NCBI RefSeq assembly: GCF_002866825.1
Contig: NZ_PKUS01000015.1
Location: 21,348 to 85,347 of the forward strand
From: Pseudohalioglobus lutimaris
Lineage (GTDB): Bacteria; Pseudomonadota; Gammaproteobacteria; Pseudomonadales; Halieaceae
Reading direction: 5' to 3'
Length of the DNA stretch: 64,000 nucleotides
Part shown: piece after piece, positions 1 through 8,286 of the stretch
Layout: every line of letters starts with the position of its first letter
Numbering within the stretch: position 1 is the first letter of the stretch
Made by a program: the position numbers and the translations under genes
Notes under the pieces: generated by a model
What the model saw: only the letters and a program-made list of their open reading frames with translations
Told to the model about the DNA's origin: nothing
The model's database searches: none

Positions 1-323
1 TGCGCCTCTTTTCTCAATTTTGCTGCCTGGGCATCGGACCAGGGTGACGCGTCCGCGGTGGCCGGAAGGGATGCGGGGGGTGATGCCGTGGATGCAGGTG
101 CTTCCGTCGCGCGCCCGCGTGCTGCCTCATCCCCGACTTCGGCGCCAGTATCGGAAATTTTTGCGGGAAGCCAGAAAACGACCAGGAGTACCAGCACAAC
201 AAGACCGGCAAGTGCGGGTAGTACCCACCTGCGGCCGTCTGTTTGGCTGCGTGCCCCGGCGGGCTCGGGAGGCGGGGCGAGCTCAAAGGGAGTGGGCTCC
301 AGTTGCTCGTTTTTTTCAGACAT
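1..323 (-). CDS. single-pass membrane protein, partial (runs off left edge)
   Basis: The frame starts at an ATG at 323 and stays open to the window edge, giving about 107 residues of an incomplete protein. It has an acidic, proline-rich cytoplasmic-looking N-terminus (about 30 residues), one strongly hydrophobic segment at about residues 33-53, then an Ala/Ser/Pro/Thr-rich stretch typical of a periplasmic linker. It lies 45 bases downstream of a lipoprotein gene on the same strand and is probably the fourth gene of the operon that begins at 4042. The functional domain must lie beyond the edge, so no family is assigned. The clean hydrophobic segment and the codon use make the frame convincing. 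Confidence 0.6.
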   Translation of the reverse strand, partial: MSEKNEQLEPTPFELAPPPEPAGARSQTDGRRWVLPALAGLVVLVLLVVFWLPAKISDTGAEVGDEAARGRATEAPASTASPPASLPATADASPWSDAQAAKLRKEA

Positions 324-367
324 CTACTGCGCGAACCCTTCTGTGACCTGGAATAGCCTTGTGCAGG

Positions 368-1600
368 CTAGAGTGTATCAGGCGTGGTGGTGTAATCCTG
401 CGGACGGTCCAGGGCGCCGATTTCCGCCGCATAGATATCTGCCAGTAGCTGTCGCCACTGGGCGTACTGCTCTTCCACGTTGCCGCTGAGGATGATCGAC
501 CGGTCTTCCAGGTCAATCACCTGAGGGGTGATCTCGGCTTCCAGGGACATGCCCAGTTCTTCCAGCGCCTGGACGTGAATCTGCGCCTCGGCACGTTTTT
601 CCAGGCCGCTCTTCAACAGGTAGCCGCCGCCTATCACTGCCACGTTGCCTGCGGCACGACTATTGTTATCGCTGCTGGTCATACCGGCGATGCCAGCGGC
701 CACGGCGACCGCGCCGGCGATCAGTCTGCGTCTGCTTTCTGCCTCCAGCTCCTGCATGGCTACAGCCTCCTTGTAGGACAGCTTGCGCCACTCCTCGTAG
801 GGTTCGGTCATTTCCACGCCGAAGTTGTCGTAATACTCCTGCATGGTGTCGATATAGGTATGGTCGCGCTCACGGATCGTGCGCACGCGGTCGAGCATGG
901 GGTCGTTTTCCGCAGGCAGCCGCATGACCAGGTATATGTTCTTGCGGTTTCGCTCCAGGTAGCCGTTGAAGGCTTCAGGGGAGAAGCGCTGGGCAAATAG
1001 CAGTTCGGTGGTCAGGCGCACGTTATTCCGGTCCTGTGGACGCAGTTCGCCCAGCGCATCGAGCAAATCATTGGCAATGGTGTGATAGACCGCCTGAAAG
1101 GGATCGTAGCGTTCCCGCGTCGCGGATCTGTAGGCATAGGCACTGGCACGGCCCCTGTAGGTTTTGTCCAGCCACTCATAGCCCCGCGAATCCACGGCCC
1201 GGATAGCGAGTTCCAGAGACTCGCCATCGGAGTGCAGAATAGTGCCGCGCACGGACAGGTCGGAGATGCGTTCAGGGTCGGGTACTACGCGGACCGCGCC
1301 CCAGGCACCACTTTGCTCCATGGCCTGGGACAACAGGTTGGGCATGAACCGTGCTTCGGCCTTGCGCACCTCGGGATAGACCTGCCCCTCTCCGTCATAT
1401 TCCTCCAGACCGGGATCAAAGATGGCGATGCCCACGTCCAGCAGAAGTTCTTCGGCGACGACCTTATCGGGAACCTTGATCTGCGGAACCGAGGTGCTTT
1501 TGATGGTCTGGCTGACACACCCGGTCGCCAGCATCACCGCCGCCATGGTGCCCAGTATTCGGCCCAGTGCGGCGCCGAATCGAACTGGCCGCCGTCTCAC
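368..1600 (-). CDS. predicted outer-membrane lipoprotein of unknown function
   Basis: A 410-residue protein with a basic start, a hydrophobic stretch and a lipobox ending at Cys28 (LATGC), so export and lipidation are expected. The mature part has a mixed alpha/beta look. A short Gly/Ala-rich hydrophobic stretch around residues 290-330 could be a hairpin membrane insertion or a flexible glycine loop. It overlaps the stop of the upstream poly-Ser lipoprotein by four bases, which suggests translational coupling, and it is third in the operon starting at 4042. I do not recognise a named family. The company of a TPR/TonB-C protein and another lipoprotein suggests an envelope assembly or surface complex, which is inference only. 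Confidence 0.75.
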   Translation of the reverse strand: MRRRPVRFGAALGRILGTMAAVMLATGCVSQTIKSTSVPQIKVPDKVVAEELLLDVGIAIFDPGLEEYDGEGQVYPEVRKAEARFMPNLLSQAMEQSGAWGAVRVVPDPERISDLSVRGTILHSDGESLELAIRAVDSRGYEWLDKTYRGRASAYAYRSATRERYDPFQAVYHTIANDLLDALGELRPQDRNNVRLTTELLFAQRFSPEAFNGYLERNRKNIYLVMRLPAENDPMLDRVRTIRERDHTYIDTMQEYYDNFGVEMTEPYEEWRKLSYKEAVAMQELEAESRRRLIAGAVAVAAGIAGMTSSDNNSRAAGNVAVIGGGYLLKSGLEKRAEAQIHVQALEELGMSLEAEITPQVIDLEDRSIILSGNVEEQYAQWRQLLADIYAAEIGALDRPQDYTTTPDTL

Positions 1601-2802
1601 TGGTCGATGCCCTTGTATTTGCGATACTCATCCCAGAGCTTGTCACGCACCGCCGGGTCGGGTTCACGCATTGCCGCTTCGCGCAGTTGCCGTGCTACCA
1701 CGTCATCGTCATCGCCGGAGGGGATGTCTTTGGGGGGAGGGTACTTGGCAGTGTCTTTCGGTATCTGGCCACCGCCGCCAGTTACGCCACCAATGCCTCC
1801 ACCGTAGCTGCCGCTGCCGCTGCCGCTGCCGGCGCCGCCGCCTCCGGAGCCACTGCCATATTCGCGCCCATTTCCACCGTCGCTGCTTTGTGTGGCAGTA
1901 TTGCTGGCGGTTTGTGCAGCGGCTTCGCGGGCAGCCTGTCGTTGTTGCTGCTGCTCTTCCAGAATCATGGCGTCAAATTCGCCTGTGCCCCGCTCCAGTT
2001 GCGCATCCAGAACCGCTACCTGTTCCGCAGGTGTCAGTGGACCCCGGCCGCTGCCGTACGTACCTTGCCCATTGCCATGCCCACCTTGTCCATACTGGCC
2101 AGGCGCTTCGCCGCTACCTGTCCCATCCCCTGCAGATCCCTGGCCGGAGCGCTCGCCCGACTCGCCGCCAGTAGCGTCGCCATCGCCCATTGCCTCTTCC
2201 ATCCCGGCCAGCACATCCTCAAACCCGGGGGAATCACTCATGTCAGGCAGGCCACCAGCGCTAGCCGGTTCGAAGCCGGGTTCGCCGCCAGCACTGTCTT
2301 CAAAGCCAGGTTCAGCAGGGTTGCCGGCCGCGCCGGCGATGTCACCCTGGGCCTCGTCACCAGCCTGCCCCGGGTTGTTTGGAAACTCACCACTGGGAAA
2401 TTCACCGGGGATAGTGTCTGCGCCCTGCCCGCTTGCGCCGGGTGGCGAGCCGCTACCGGATGAGCCGGTGCTGGAAGATGAATCATTACCCTGCGACGAC
2501 GCGCTGCTGGACGCAGAGCTGTTACTGTCGCCGGAGGATGGGTTGCTCGCAGAGGAGCTGGTACTTGGCGAACTGGCACTGGAAGAGGAGTTGCTGGAGG
2601 ACGAACTGCTGGAGGACGAACTGCTACTGGACGAACTGCTGCTCGAGGAGGAACTGGAACTGGTGGAAGCCGGTGTTGGTGGCTGTGGCGTGGTTGGGTT
2701 ACTGGCGCTGGGGCAGCCGGTTAACAACAGGCAGACGCTGGCCAGCGCCGCCGGCAGTAGCAGGCGATGGGTCGGTACACAATTATCACTACTGGATCTC
2801 AT
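1597..2802 (-). CDS. poly-serine, low-complexity lipoprotein
   Basis: A 401-residue protein with a lipobox at Cys30 (LLTGC) followed by a Thr/Pro segment and an uninterrupted run of 23 serines (residues 48-70) that continues as a Ser/Ala/Gly-rich tract to about residue 120. A long Gly/Asp/Glu/Ser-rich region follows, then Gly/Ser repeats near residue 330, and a short charged C-terminal helix ending in a Lys/Tyr-rich tail. Poly-serine linkers are known from Saccharophagus, Cellvibrio and relatives, where they separate modules of exported enzymes. Here no catalytic module is visible, so the protein looks like a flexible surface spacer or scaffold. The start overlaps the preceding TPR gene by 14 bases. 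Confidence 0.7.
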   Translation of the reverse strand: MRSSSDNCVPTHRLLLPAALASVCLLLTGCPSASNPTTPQPPTPASTSSSSSSSSSSSSSSSSSSSSSSSNSSSSASSPSTSSSASNPSSGDSNSSASSSASSQGNDSSSSTGSSGSGSPPGASGQGADTIPGEFPSGEFPNNPGQAGDEAQGDIAGAAGNPAEPGFEDSAGGEPGFEPASAGGLPDMSDSPGFEDVLAGMEEAMGDGDATGGESGERSGQGSAGDGTGSGEAPGQYGQGGHGNGQGTYGSGRGPLTPAEQVAVLDAQLERGTGEFDAMILEEQQQQRQAAREAAAQTASNTATQSSDGGNGREYGSGSGGGGAGSGSGSGSYGGGIGGVTGGGGQIPKDTAKYPPPKDIPSGDDDDVVARQLREAAMREPDPAVRDKLWDEYRKYKGIDQ

Positions 2803-4042
2803 AAGCCCTGGTCACTGCCTCCGTGTCCTGCGGTTCCCCCATTGCGAGCCTGGGCCTGAATTGTGTCTTGCGCAGCTTGCGCATAATGCGATTTGCCGCC
2901 GCCTCGTTCAATTCGTTCTCATCCACTCGCTCCAGATCGACCACTTTACCGCGTTTGTCCACGCGGAACTGCAGCTGCAGATTGGCCTCTTCTGGCTTCG
3001 CCGGCGCAGGGAGCTGTCTTGCCCCCTCGATATCCGGCAATTCGACCGGCTCTCCAAAAAGGGCCGCTAATGATACTTCGGCATCCTCCCTTGGTGTAAG
3101 TTCCGCAACCGCTTCCCGGTAAGCCTTCATCGCGGATTCGCGCTCACCGTGCCACAGCATCCAGTCCCCAAGCATTGCTCGCGAGGTGGCTGTCTCCGGG
3201 CTGTGATCCCCGTGCTGCGCCTTCTGGATGTCGTAAATGGCCTGGATGACGGCCTGTCCCCGCTTGTAACTCTGGGCACGATAGGCGTTGAAGCGGTTCT
3301 GTTGGTTTTGCATCGGGAACCCGTCTGCGTTGCTGGCACTGCTGTTAAGAGACTGCGCGTCATAGTCGGCGATCAGGTATTGGGCCAGCAGCATGCCCTC
3401 CAGGGGTTCCAGTAGCAGTGACGAGCTATTGCCCTCTCGGCCCATAATATCCGTCAGCGCCAGGCGATAGAGGTCCCACATGCTCATCACCCGGGCATAG
3501 GCCTGCCCGTCCAGGGCCAGCCGGTAGGCCGTATACTGCCACTGGGCCTGTTGTATAAAGGCCTGTGCCCGGGTGATCCCCGCCGGCTGGCTGCGCATCT
3601 GTACCCGGTAAAGGTAAGCCTGGCGTTCGTCAGCTTCCGCATATTGGCCCAGCGCAAGGTGGCTGGCGATCTCCCGTTGTAACATGGGGATTTGTCCTGG
3701 AGTGTAGAGACCGTCGTTGATGCGCGAAAGGTGTATGCCGCGTTTGAATGCCCTGATCGCCTCCCGGTGATTGTCCTCGCTCTGCAGGGCAATGCCCAGG
3801 CCGAGCAGGGTTTCCGACATAGGAGCAGCATAGGCGCCCTGCGAAGACTCCAGCTCGGTGATCGCCTCCCGGTAGCGGCTGCCGCCAATAGCCGCAACGG
3901 TTTCGTCGTGCGCGGGCGTCTCGGCCCGGGCCGACTGCCCTGGCGAGTCGTCCTGGCCGGTGGCCGCGAAGCCCTGTGCGGCTGCCAGAACGATCGACAG
4001 GAGGACACCGCGCAGGCGGCCTTGAAGTAACGTTCTGCTCAT
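2789..4042 (-). CDS. periplasmic TPR protein with C-terminal TonB-like domain
   Basis: A 417-residue protein with a signal peptide (about residues 1-27, AxA cleavage). TPR-like helical repeats around residues 50-140 include the segment LLGLGIALQSEDNHREAIRA. A second helical region near 280-320 follows. The last ~70 residues resemble the TonB C-terminal fold: FRVDKRGKVVDLERV, then a helix, then a KTQFRPRL strand. This layout is common in gammaproteobacterial proteins annotated as energy transducer TonB family with TPR, though no N-terminal TonB anchor is present, so it probably does not couple to ExbB/ExbD. It is the first gene of the minus-strand operon, 61 bases downstream of the predicted -10 box. 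Confidence 0.7.
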   Translation of the reverse strand: MSRTLLQGRLRGVLLSIVLAAAQGFAATGQDDSPGQSARAETPAHDETVAAIGGSRYREAITELESSQGAYAAPMSETLLGLGIALQSEDNHREAIRAFKRGIHLSRINDGLYTPGQIPMLQREIASHLALGQYAEADERQAYLYRVQMRSQPAGITRAQAFIQQAQWQYTAYRLALDGQAYARVMSMWDLYRLALTDIMGREGNSSSLLLEPLEGMLLAQYLIADYDAQSLNSSASNADGFPMQNQQNRFNAYRAQSYKRGQAVIQAIYDIQKAQHGDHSPETATSRAMLGDWMLWHGERESAMKAYREAVAELTPREDAEVSLAALFGEPVELPDIEGARQLPAPAKPEEANLQLQFRVDKRGKVVDLERVDENELNEAAANRIMRKLRKTQFRPRLAMGEPQDTEAVTRAYEIQ

Positions 4043-4102
4043 TTACTCTCTCATGCCGACGTCGTTCCTGCATCCGTTTGCATTCTTCTGCGCATAGTTG
4101 AA

Positions 4103-4131
4103 ATTATATACCTTGGCCACGGTGCTGAAAA
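4103..4131 (-). promoter_or_regulatory. predicted sigma-70 promoter of the envelope operon
   Basis: On the minus strand a perfect -10 box TATAAT (4108-4103) lies 17 bases downstream of TTTTCA (4131-4126), a four-of-six match to the -35 consensus. Transcription would start near 4096, about 50 bases before the ATG at 4042. It would drive the TPR, poly-Ser, lipoprotein and membrane-protein genes. Confidence 0.45.
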
Positions 4132-4154
4132 ATGCCGTGTTTGGTCGCATACTC

Positions 4155-4166
4155 ATGTCATGACAT
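4155..4166. promoter_or_regulatory. perfect 12-bp palindrome, possible operator
   Basis: ATGTCATGACAT is a perfect dyad in the 142-base gap between divergently read genes (4042 leftward, 4185 rightward). Its position just upstream of the -35 box of the leftward promoter would suit a dimeric regulator. A palindrome of this length can occur by chance, so confidence is low. Confidence 0.2.
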
Positions 4167-4184
4167 AGTCGAGGGGGGTACGCA

Positions 4185-4484
4185 ATGCAGGTTATCCTGG
4201 ATGAGTTGGAGCGGCGCTGGCTGGCGATGTTTGTGGCGCTTGCGGGGGGAGATGACCTGCCCCCCGGGCAGCGGTTACGCGCAGAGGGGATGATGGAAGC
4301 TGTAGTGCTCGCGGGCGGTGTTACCGAGGATGAACTGACCAGCGCCATGAATGCCTCCTTCAGCGCGGCTTTTGGACAAAGCCTGGCGGCAGCGTTTGGT
4401 GAAGACTGGCGGCTGTTTTACCCCTTTCCAGAGATTCCCGCGGTGGCCCGGCGCGCCCCGGTTTATCCCAGTACCAAAGATTGA
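4185..4484 (+). CDS. small hypothetical protein
   Basis: A 99-residue acidic, Ala/Leu-rich protein with no signal peptide or membrane segment. The first half is predicted mostly helical, and the C-terminus carries an FYPFPEIP-like aromatic/proline patch. A purine-rich stretch (gaggggggta, about 10 bases before the ATG) could serve as ribosome binding site. It lies 37 bases before a DUF4136-type lipoprotein on the same strand and may be cotranscribed with it. I do not recognise a family; the even codon use and good spacing support a real gene. Confidence 0.5.
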   Translation: MQVILDELERRWLAMFVALAGGDDLPPGQRLRAEGMMEAVVLAGGVTEDELTSAMNASFSAAFGQSLAAAFGEDWRLFYPFPEIPAVARRAPVYPSTKD

Positions 4485-4521
4485 TTATAATGCGCTGCAC
4501 ATCCTCAGGAAGATCACCGTT

Positions 4522-5076
4522 ATGATGCCGATTGTATTGCGCGCCCTGGGCGGCCTGGCTGTGCTTGCCCTCGTTACTGCCTGTGCATCCACGCTGGAAG
4601 CGAACATGGATTACGACCAGCAGTTCGACTTCTCCAAAGTCCGCAAGATAGCTATCCAGCCGGTGGACCGTACCGGTCTTTCAATCGTCAGCATCAGCGA
4701 TATGCAGGTTCAGCGCATAGACGAGGCACTGGCGCAGGAGTTGCAGCGCAAGGGCTTCGAGATTGTCAGTGATAACAGCGAGGCAGATGTCTTCCTCACC
4801 TGGCACCTGGTCACAGAAGAGCGCACCGACGTGCGCACCTATAACAGTATGAGCTACTACAACTGTTGGGGCTGTGGCCCAGCAGTATCGGATGTGAGCG
4901 TGCGCCAGTACACGCAGGGTACCTTCATTGTTGATATGATCGACCCCATGCGTAACCAGTCGGTGTGGCGCTCGATAATTGAATCACGGCTGCGACCTGA
5001 GCCCGACCCTGAGAAAGCCGGCGCGCGTCGCGAGGAAGCAGCGGCGGCCATATTCGCGCAGTTCCCGCCCGCTTAG
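4522..5076 (+). CDS. DUF4136-type lipoprotein
   Basis: A 184-residue lipoprotein. The ATG at 4522 is chosen because it has an AGGAAG ribosome site ten bases upstream and yields a compact signal peptide with lipobox Cys21 (LVTAC). The mature domain shows the DUF4136 pattern: an early DF..(V/Y)RK(I)AIQP strand, a helix with DEALAQELQRKGF, then ADVFLTWHLVTEE and a late strand GTFIVDMIDP followed by WR. DUF4136 proteins are outer-membrane lipoproteins of unknown function, common in gammaproteobacteria. Its stop overlaps by four bases the stop of the convergent acetyltransferase gene. Confidence 0.8.
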   Translation: MMPIVLRALGGLAVLALVTACASTLEANMDYDQQFDFSKVRKIAIQPVDRTGLSIVSISDMQVQRIDEALAQELQRKGFEIVSDNSEADVFLTWHLVTEERTDVRTYNSMSYYNCWGCGPAVSDVSVRQYTQGTFIVDMIDPMRNQSVWRSIIESRLRPEPDPEKAGARREEAAAAIFAQFPPA

Positions 5077-5672
5077 CGGGCCTCCCGCCACATAAACCAG
5101 GCCCGGGGTCCGCCGCCGGGCATGGCCTCTTCGGCAATCACCTCAAACCCGTGACGCTGGTACAGCGGCACATTGACCTCGTTTGAGCTTTCCAGGTAAG
5201 CGGGAACGTGCTCCCGGTCGCAGATGCGCGTGCCCTGTTTGATCAGCGCTGACCCAAGCCCCTGGCCTTGCGCGGCCTGCCTGGCACCTACAAAGACAAG
5301 GTGATAATGCGGTTCGCGGGGGTGATGGCGTTCAAAAATCCTGCCCTGTTGCGGTATGCGTAACAGCGGTCCCGGCCCGCGGCGCAGCAGCAGGCGAGTG
5401 AACAGGCTTATTGCTGCCAGGCTGGGAGGCACTGTAAAGCTGTTTCCGGGCGGTAACCACAGAGCGGCGCCGCACTGCCGGGTATCCAGGTGCATGATTC
5501 CGCGAGGCTTGAAGACGTCGCGAATGAGTAGCTGGAAGAAATCGTTATACAGACCGGGCTCGGGGATGACCCAGTTGAGCACAGGGTCGCCAGCAAAGGC
5601 ATCGGCGAGGATGTCCGCTAGCGCTTGATGCTGTGCTGCATCGGCATCGATAATTTCTTTTGCCCCTTGCAT
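5073..5672 (-). CDS. GNAT-family N-acetyltransferase
   Basis: A 199-residue protein with the GNAT layout: an N-terminal helix (QHQALADILADAFAGDPVLNWV), a central region and motif A near residues 145-160 with QAAQGQGLGSALIK, which matches the Q/R-x-x-G-x-G/A acetyl-CoA pyrophosphate loop. A C-terminal strand YQRHGFEVI is typical of motif B. It is expected to use acetyl-CoA to acylate an amine, but the substrate cannot be read from the sequence. It is divergent from pdxH and convergent with the DUF4136 lipoprotein gene. Confidence 0.8.
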   Translation of the reverse strand: MQGAKEIIDADAAQHQALADILADAFAGDPVLNWVIPEPGLYNDFFQLLIRDVFKPRGIMHLDTRQCGAALWLPPGNSFTVPPSLAAISLFTRLLLRRGPGPLLRIPQQGRIFERHHPREPHYHLVFVGARQAAQGQGLGSALIKQGTRICDREHVPAYLESSNEVNVPLYQRHGFEVIAEEAMPGGGPRAWFMWREAR

Positions 5673-5686
5673 ACATGCTCCTTTGC

Positions 5687-5716
5687 TTGCCCGGTCGGCG
5701 GTCGCTACACTATAAA
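5687..5716 (+). promoter_or_regulatory. predicted sigma-70 promoter of pdxH
   Basis: TTGCCC (5687-5692) and TATAAA (5711-5716) are separated by 18 bases, four-of-six and five-of-six matches to consensus. A start near 5723 leaves a leader of about 35 bases containing the AGCAGGA ribosome site of pdxH. Confidence 0.45.
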
Positions 5717-5757
5717 CGTTCCCCGGATGCAGTCCGGAACCTTAGCAGGAATATACA

Positions 5758-6396
5758 GTGCATTACGAGGAATTCAGGCGTGAGTACACAGCCGGCGGGC
5801 TGACTCGCGAGATGCTGGGTAGCTGCCCTCTGCGCCAGTTCGAGGGCTGGCTGGAACAGGCCGTGCGCGCGGGTCTGGGCGATCCCACGGCCATGGTGCT
5901 GGCAACCGTCGATGAAGCTGGTGAGCCCTGGCAGCGTATCGTTCTGCTCAAGGGCCTTTCCCACGGCGGCTTTGTGTTCTACACCAATTATTCCAGCAAC
6001 AAGGCATTGGCCATGGCGGCCAACCCGGCAGTTTCTCTGCACTTTCCCTGGAACGAGCTGGATCGTCAGGTGATTATCGGCGGACGGGTGGAAAAGATGA
6101 CGGTGGCCGAGTCCGCCGCCTATTTCGTGACCCGCCCACGTGAAAGCCAGATTGCCGCTTGGGCTTCCCGCCAGAGCCGACCTGTCTCCGCCCGTGCATT
6201 GTTGTTAAAGCAGGTGTCGGTGCTCAAGGAGCGCTTTGGCAACGGCGAGATTCCGCTGCCTGACTTTTGGGGTGGCTTCCGCGTTATCCCGCAGCGCATT
6301 GAGTTCTGGCAGGGAGGGGAGCATCGTTTGCACGATCGTTTCCTGTACCGTCGTCAGTCCGATGACAGCTGGCACATCGAACAGCTACAACCTTGA
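5758..6396 (+). CDS. pdxH: pyridoxamine 5'-phosphate oxidase
   Basis: A 212-residue flavoenzyme that oxidises pyridoxamine or pyridoxine 5'-phosphate to pyridoxal 5'-phosphate with FMN and O2, in the cytosol. The family pattern is complete: N-terminal Y-E..EY helix, [27 protein letters not shown] FMN-binding strands, SRPVSAR, and the C-terminal signature [25 protein letters not shown]. Length is usual for the family. The GTG start at 5758 is preceded by AGCAGGA at seven bases. The lipocalin-like gene follows 25 bases later on the same strand. Confidence 0.96.
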   Translation: [212 protein letters not shown]

Positions 6397-6421
6397 TAAT
6401 CGCTACAACGAGGAGCACTGC

Positions 6422-6892
6422 ATGATCAGTAAGACAGACCTGGTAGGGGCCTGGGAACTGGAGTCCTGGGCTATAGGCTATTCAGACCGGGATGACTTCA
6501 GTTACCCCTACGGCGAGGAGCCACGAGGCCTGCTGGTGTATACGGATGACGGTTGGATGAGCGCCGCAATCGCTCGCGGTGAGCGCGCACGTTTTCCGGA
6601 TGATGTGAGCTACCGTAAGGTCCCCGATCAGACCAAGGGCGAGGCGTTCAGTTCCTACTTCCATTACGCAGGGCGCTATCGGATACAGGAAGGCGACGTG
6701 ATCCACTACGTCAGCATGAGCCTCAATCCGAACTTTCCCGGTACAGAACAGCTGCGCCACGCCGAACTGGACGGCCAGACACTGGTACTCAGTGGCAAGG
6801 ACAGGGTGGGCGGTGTCGAACGCTTCCACTCGCTAGTCTGGCACCGGTCGTCGCCCAGCGATGTTGAGCCGCCGCTGGAAGCGGGTGCCTGA
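6422..6892 (+). CDS. lipocalin-like domain protein
   Basis: A 156-residue soluble protein, started at the ATG at 6422 because of a GAGGAG ribosome site. It opens with DLVGAWELESWAI and continues with EPRGLLVYTDDGWMSAAIARGERARF, a pattern of the lipocalin-like family (Lipocalin_5), which forms an eight-stranded barrel around a small ligand. The segment SSYFHYAGRYRIQEGDVIHYVSMSLNPNF also fits. No signal peptide is present. Ligand and role are unknown. It follows pdxH by 25 bases and could be cotranscribed. Confidence 0.75.
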   Translation: MISKTDLVGAWELESWAIGYSDRDDFSYPYGEEPRGLLVYTDDGWMSAAIARGERARFPDDVSYRKVPDQTKGEAFSSYFHYAGRYRIQEGDVIHYVSMSLNPNFPGTEQLRHAELDGQTLVLSGKDRVGGVERFHSLVWHRSSPSDVEPPLEAGA

Positions 6893-6902
6893 GCCGTGTC
6901 CG

Positions 6903-8189
6903 TCAGCGCGCCCTGCGCTGGCGAAAGTAGCGGGGCTCCTCGTCTATCCCCAGTAACAGGCGGCGGATCATATCCAGCCCCGCTGCCGCGATCATGGTCT
7001 GGAAAAGGCTGCGCTCAACGGGCCAGCACAGGCAGCGCGTACGCAGGTTATCGCGCTCCCCCCAGGCCAGCCAGACGGTGCCCACCGGCTTCTCCTCACT
7101 GCCGCCACCGGGTCCGGCTATGCCGGAAACCGCGATGGCGTAGTCTGCCCCCGCCCGCTCCAGGGCGCCCCGGGCCATGGCCAGAACAACCTCTTCGCTG
7201 ACCGCTCCATGCTTGTGCAGAGTGGCCTCTGGCACCCCCAGAACCCTGTGTTTGATGTTGTTGGCATAGGTGACAAAGCCGGCGTGAAAGGCGTCAGAGG
7301 AGCCGGGAATCCGGGTGAGCATGGAGGCAATCAGGCCGCCGGTGCAGGACTCGGCCGTCGTCAGGGTCTCCCCGCGCTCACGCAACAGCGCCAGCACCTG
7401 TTCAGCCAGCAGGGTGTCACCCTCGCCGATGATATGGTCGCCAAACAGCGTCTCCAGCTGTGCCCGGCATTGCTGGCGTGCGGGGAGGTCTGCGGCCCGG
7501 TTAACGCTCAGTTTAATTTCCATTTGCGGTGCGCCGGCGCGAAAGCCCAGTTCCACCTCCGGGGGCCAGTCGGGGACGTGGTCGTTGATGATCTGCTGGG
7601 CGGAGGACTCACCGAGGCCGAAGGTCTGCAGGCGCAGGATATTGCGCTCCACCGGGTGCTGCAGCTGGTTTGCCAGGTCGGCGACGATCAGGTCGAGCAT
7701 GGCGCGCAGCTCGCTGGGGACGCCGGGTGTACAAATAATGCGGCAGCCGGCGACGGTCAGCTCGAACCCCACGGCGCTGCCTATGGGATTGTCGACGATG
7801 CGACAGCCCGCCGGCAGCATGGCCTGCTTCAGGTTGGCGGCGTTCAGCGCCAGGTTGCGTCCCGCACACCAGCCCTTAAGGTGGGCGATGGCCTCTGCGT
7901 GCTCGACAAGCTCTACGCCAGCCACGCCGGCAAGGATTTCTGCGGTGAGATCATCCACAGTCGGACCCAGACCGCCGTTGACGATTACCAGGTCTGCATC
8001 GGCAGTCATGGCCGTCAGCTCAGCGGCAAGTAACGCGGGGTCATCGCCAACGGTTACCTTGCGGTATACGGTGATGGCCAGTTCATCCAGGCGCCTGGCA
8101 ATCATCGCAGAATTGGAGTCCACCGTATCGCCGCTCATGATTTCGTTGCCGGTGAGCAGCAGTTGCACTCGCGGTGTGTGGTTCGTCAT
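6903..8189 (-). CDS. cinA: CinA-family protein (nicotinamide-nucleotide amidase plus MoaB-like domain)
   Basis: A 428-residue protein with the full two-domain CinA layout. The N-terminal MoaB/MogA-like domain contains LLTGNEIMSGDTVDSNS and VNGGLGPTVDDLTAE. The C-terminal amidase domain contains TTAESCTGGLIASMLT, VTYANNIKHRVLGV and AVSGIAGPGGG-EEKPVGTV, including the conserved serine and threonine of the deamidase site. CinA family enzymes hydrolyse NMN to nicotinic acid mononucleotide in NAD salvage, and some also hydrolyse ADP-ribose. The ATG at 8189 is preferred over an upstream one because the family starts right before the (V)QLLLTGNE strand. It reads divergently from a NUDIX gene. Confidence 0.93.
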   Translation of the reverse strand: MTNHTPRVQLLLTGNEIMSGDTVDSNSAMIARRLDELAITVYRKVTVGDDPALLAAELTAMTADADLVIVNGGLGPTVDDLTAEILAGVAGVELVEHAEAIAHLKGWCAGRNLALNAANLKQAMLPAGCRIVDNPIGSAVGFELTVAGCRIICTPGVPSELRAMLDLIVADLANQLQHPVERNILRLQTFGLGESSAQQIINDHVPDWPPEVELGFRAGAPQMEIKLSVNRAADLPARQQCRAQLETLFGDHIIGEGDTLLAEQVLALLRERGETLTTAESCTGGLIASMLTRIPGSSDAFHAGFVTYANNIKHRVLGVPEATLHKHGAVSEEVVLAMARGALERAGADYAIAVSGIAGPGGGSEEKPVGTVWLAWGERDNLRTRCLCWPVERSLFQTMIAAAGLDMIRRLLLGIDEEPRYFRQRRAR

Positions 8190-8286
8190 TCTGGTGTCTC
8201 GCGCCTTGATCGGAGAATGCAAGCATAGCGCCAATGCTTTCATTGGGGCAAAGTGCTATGGTTTTTCTAATCGGCAGGGAGACGAA

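Noticed and set aside
1892..3070. 392-codon plus-strand frame rich in Leu and Glu
   Set aside because: Its composition is a by-product of the serine-rich gene on the minus strand and it crosses a gene boundary.
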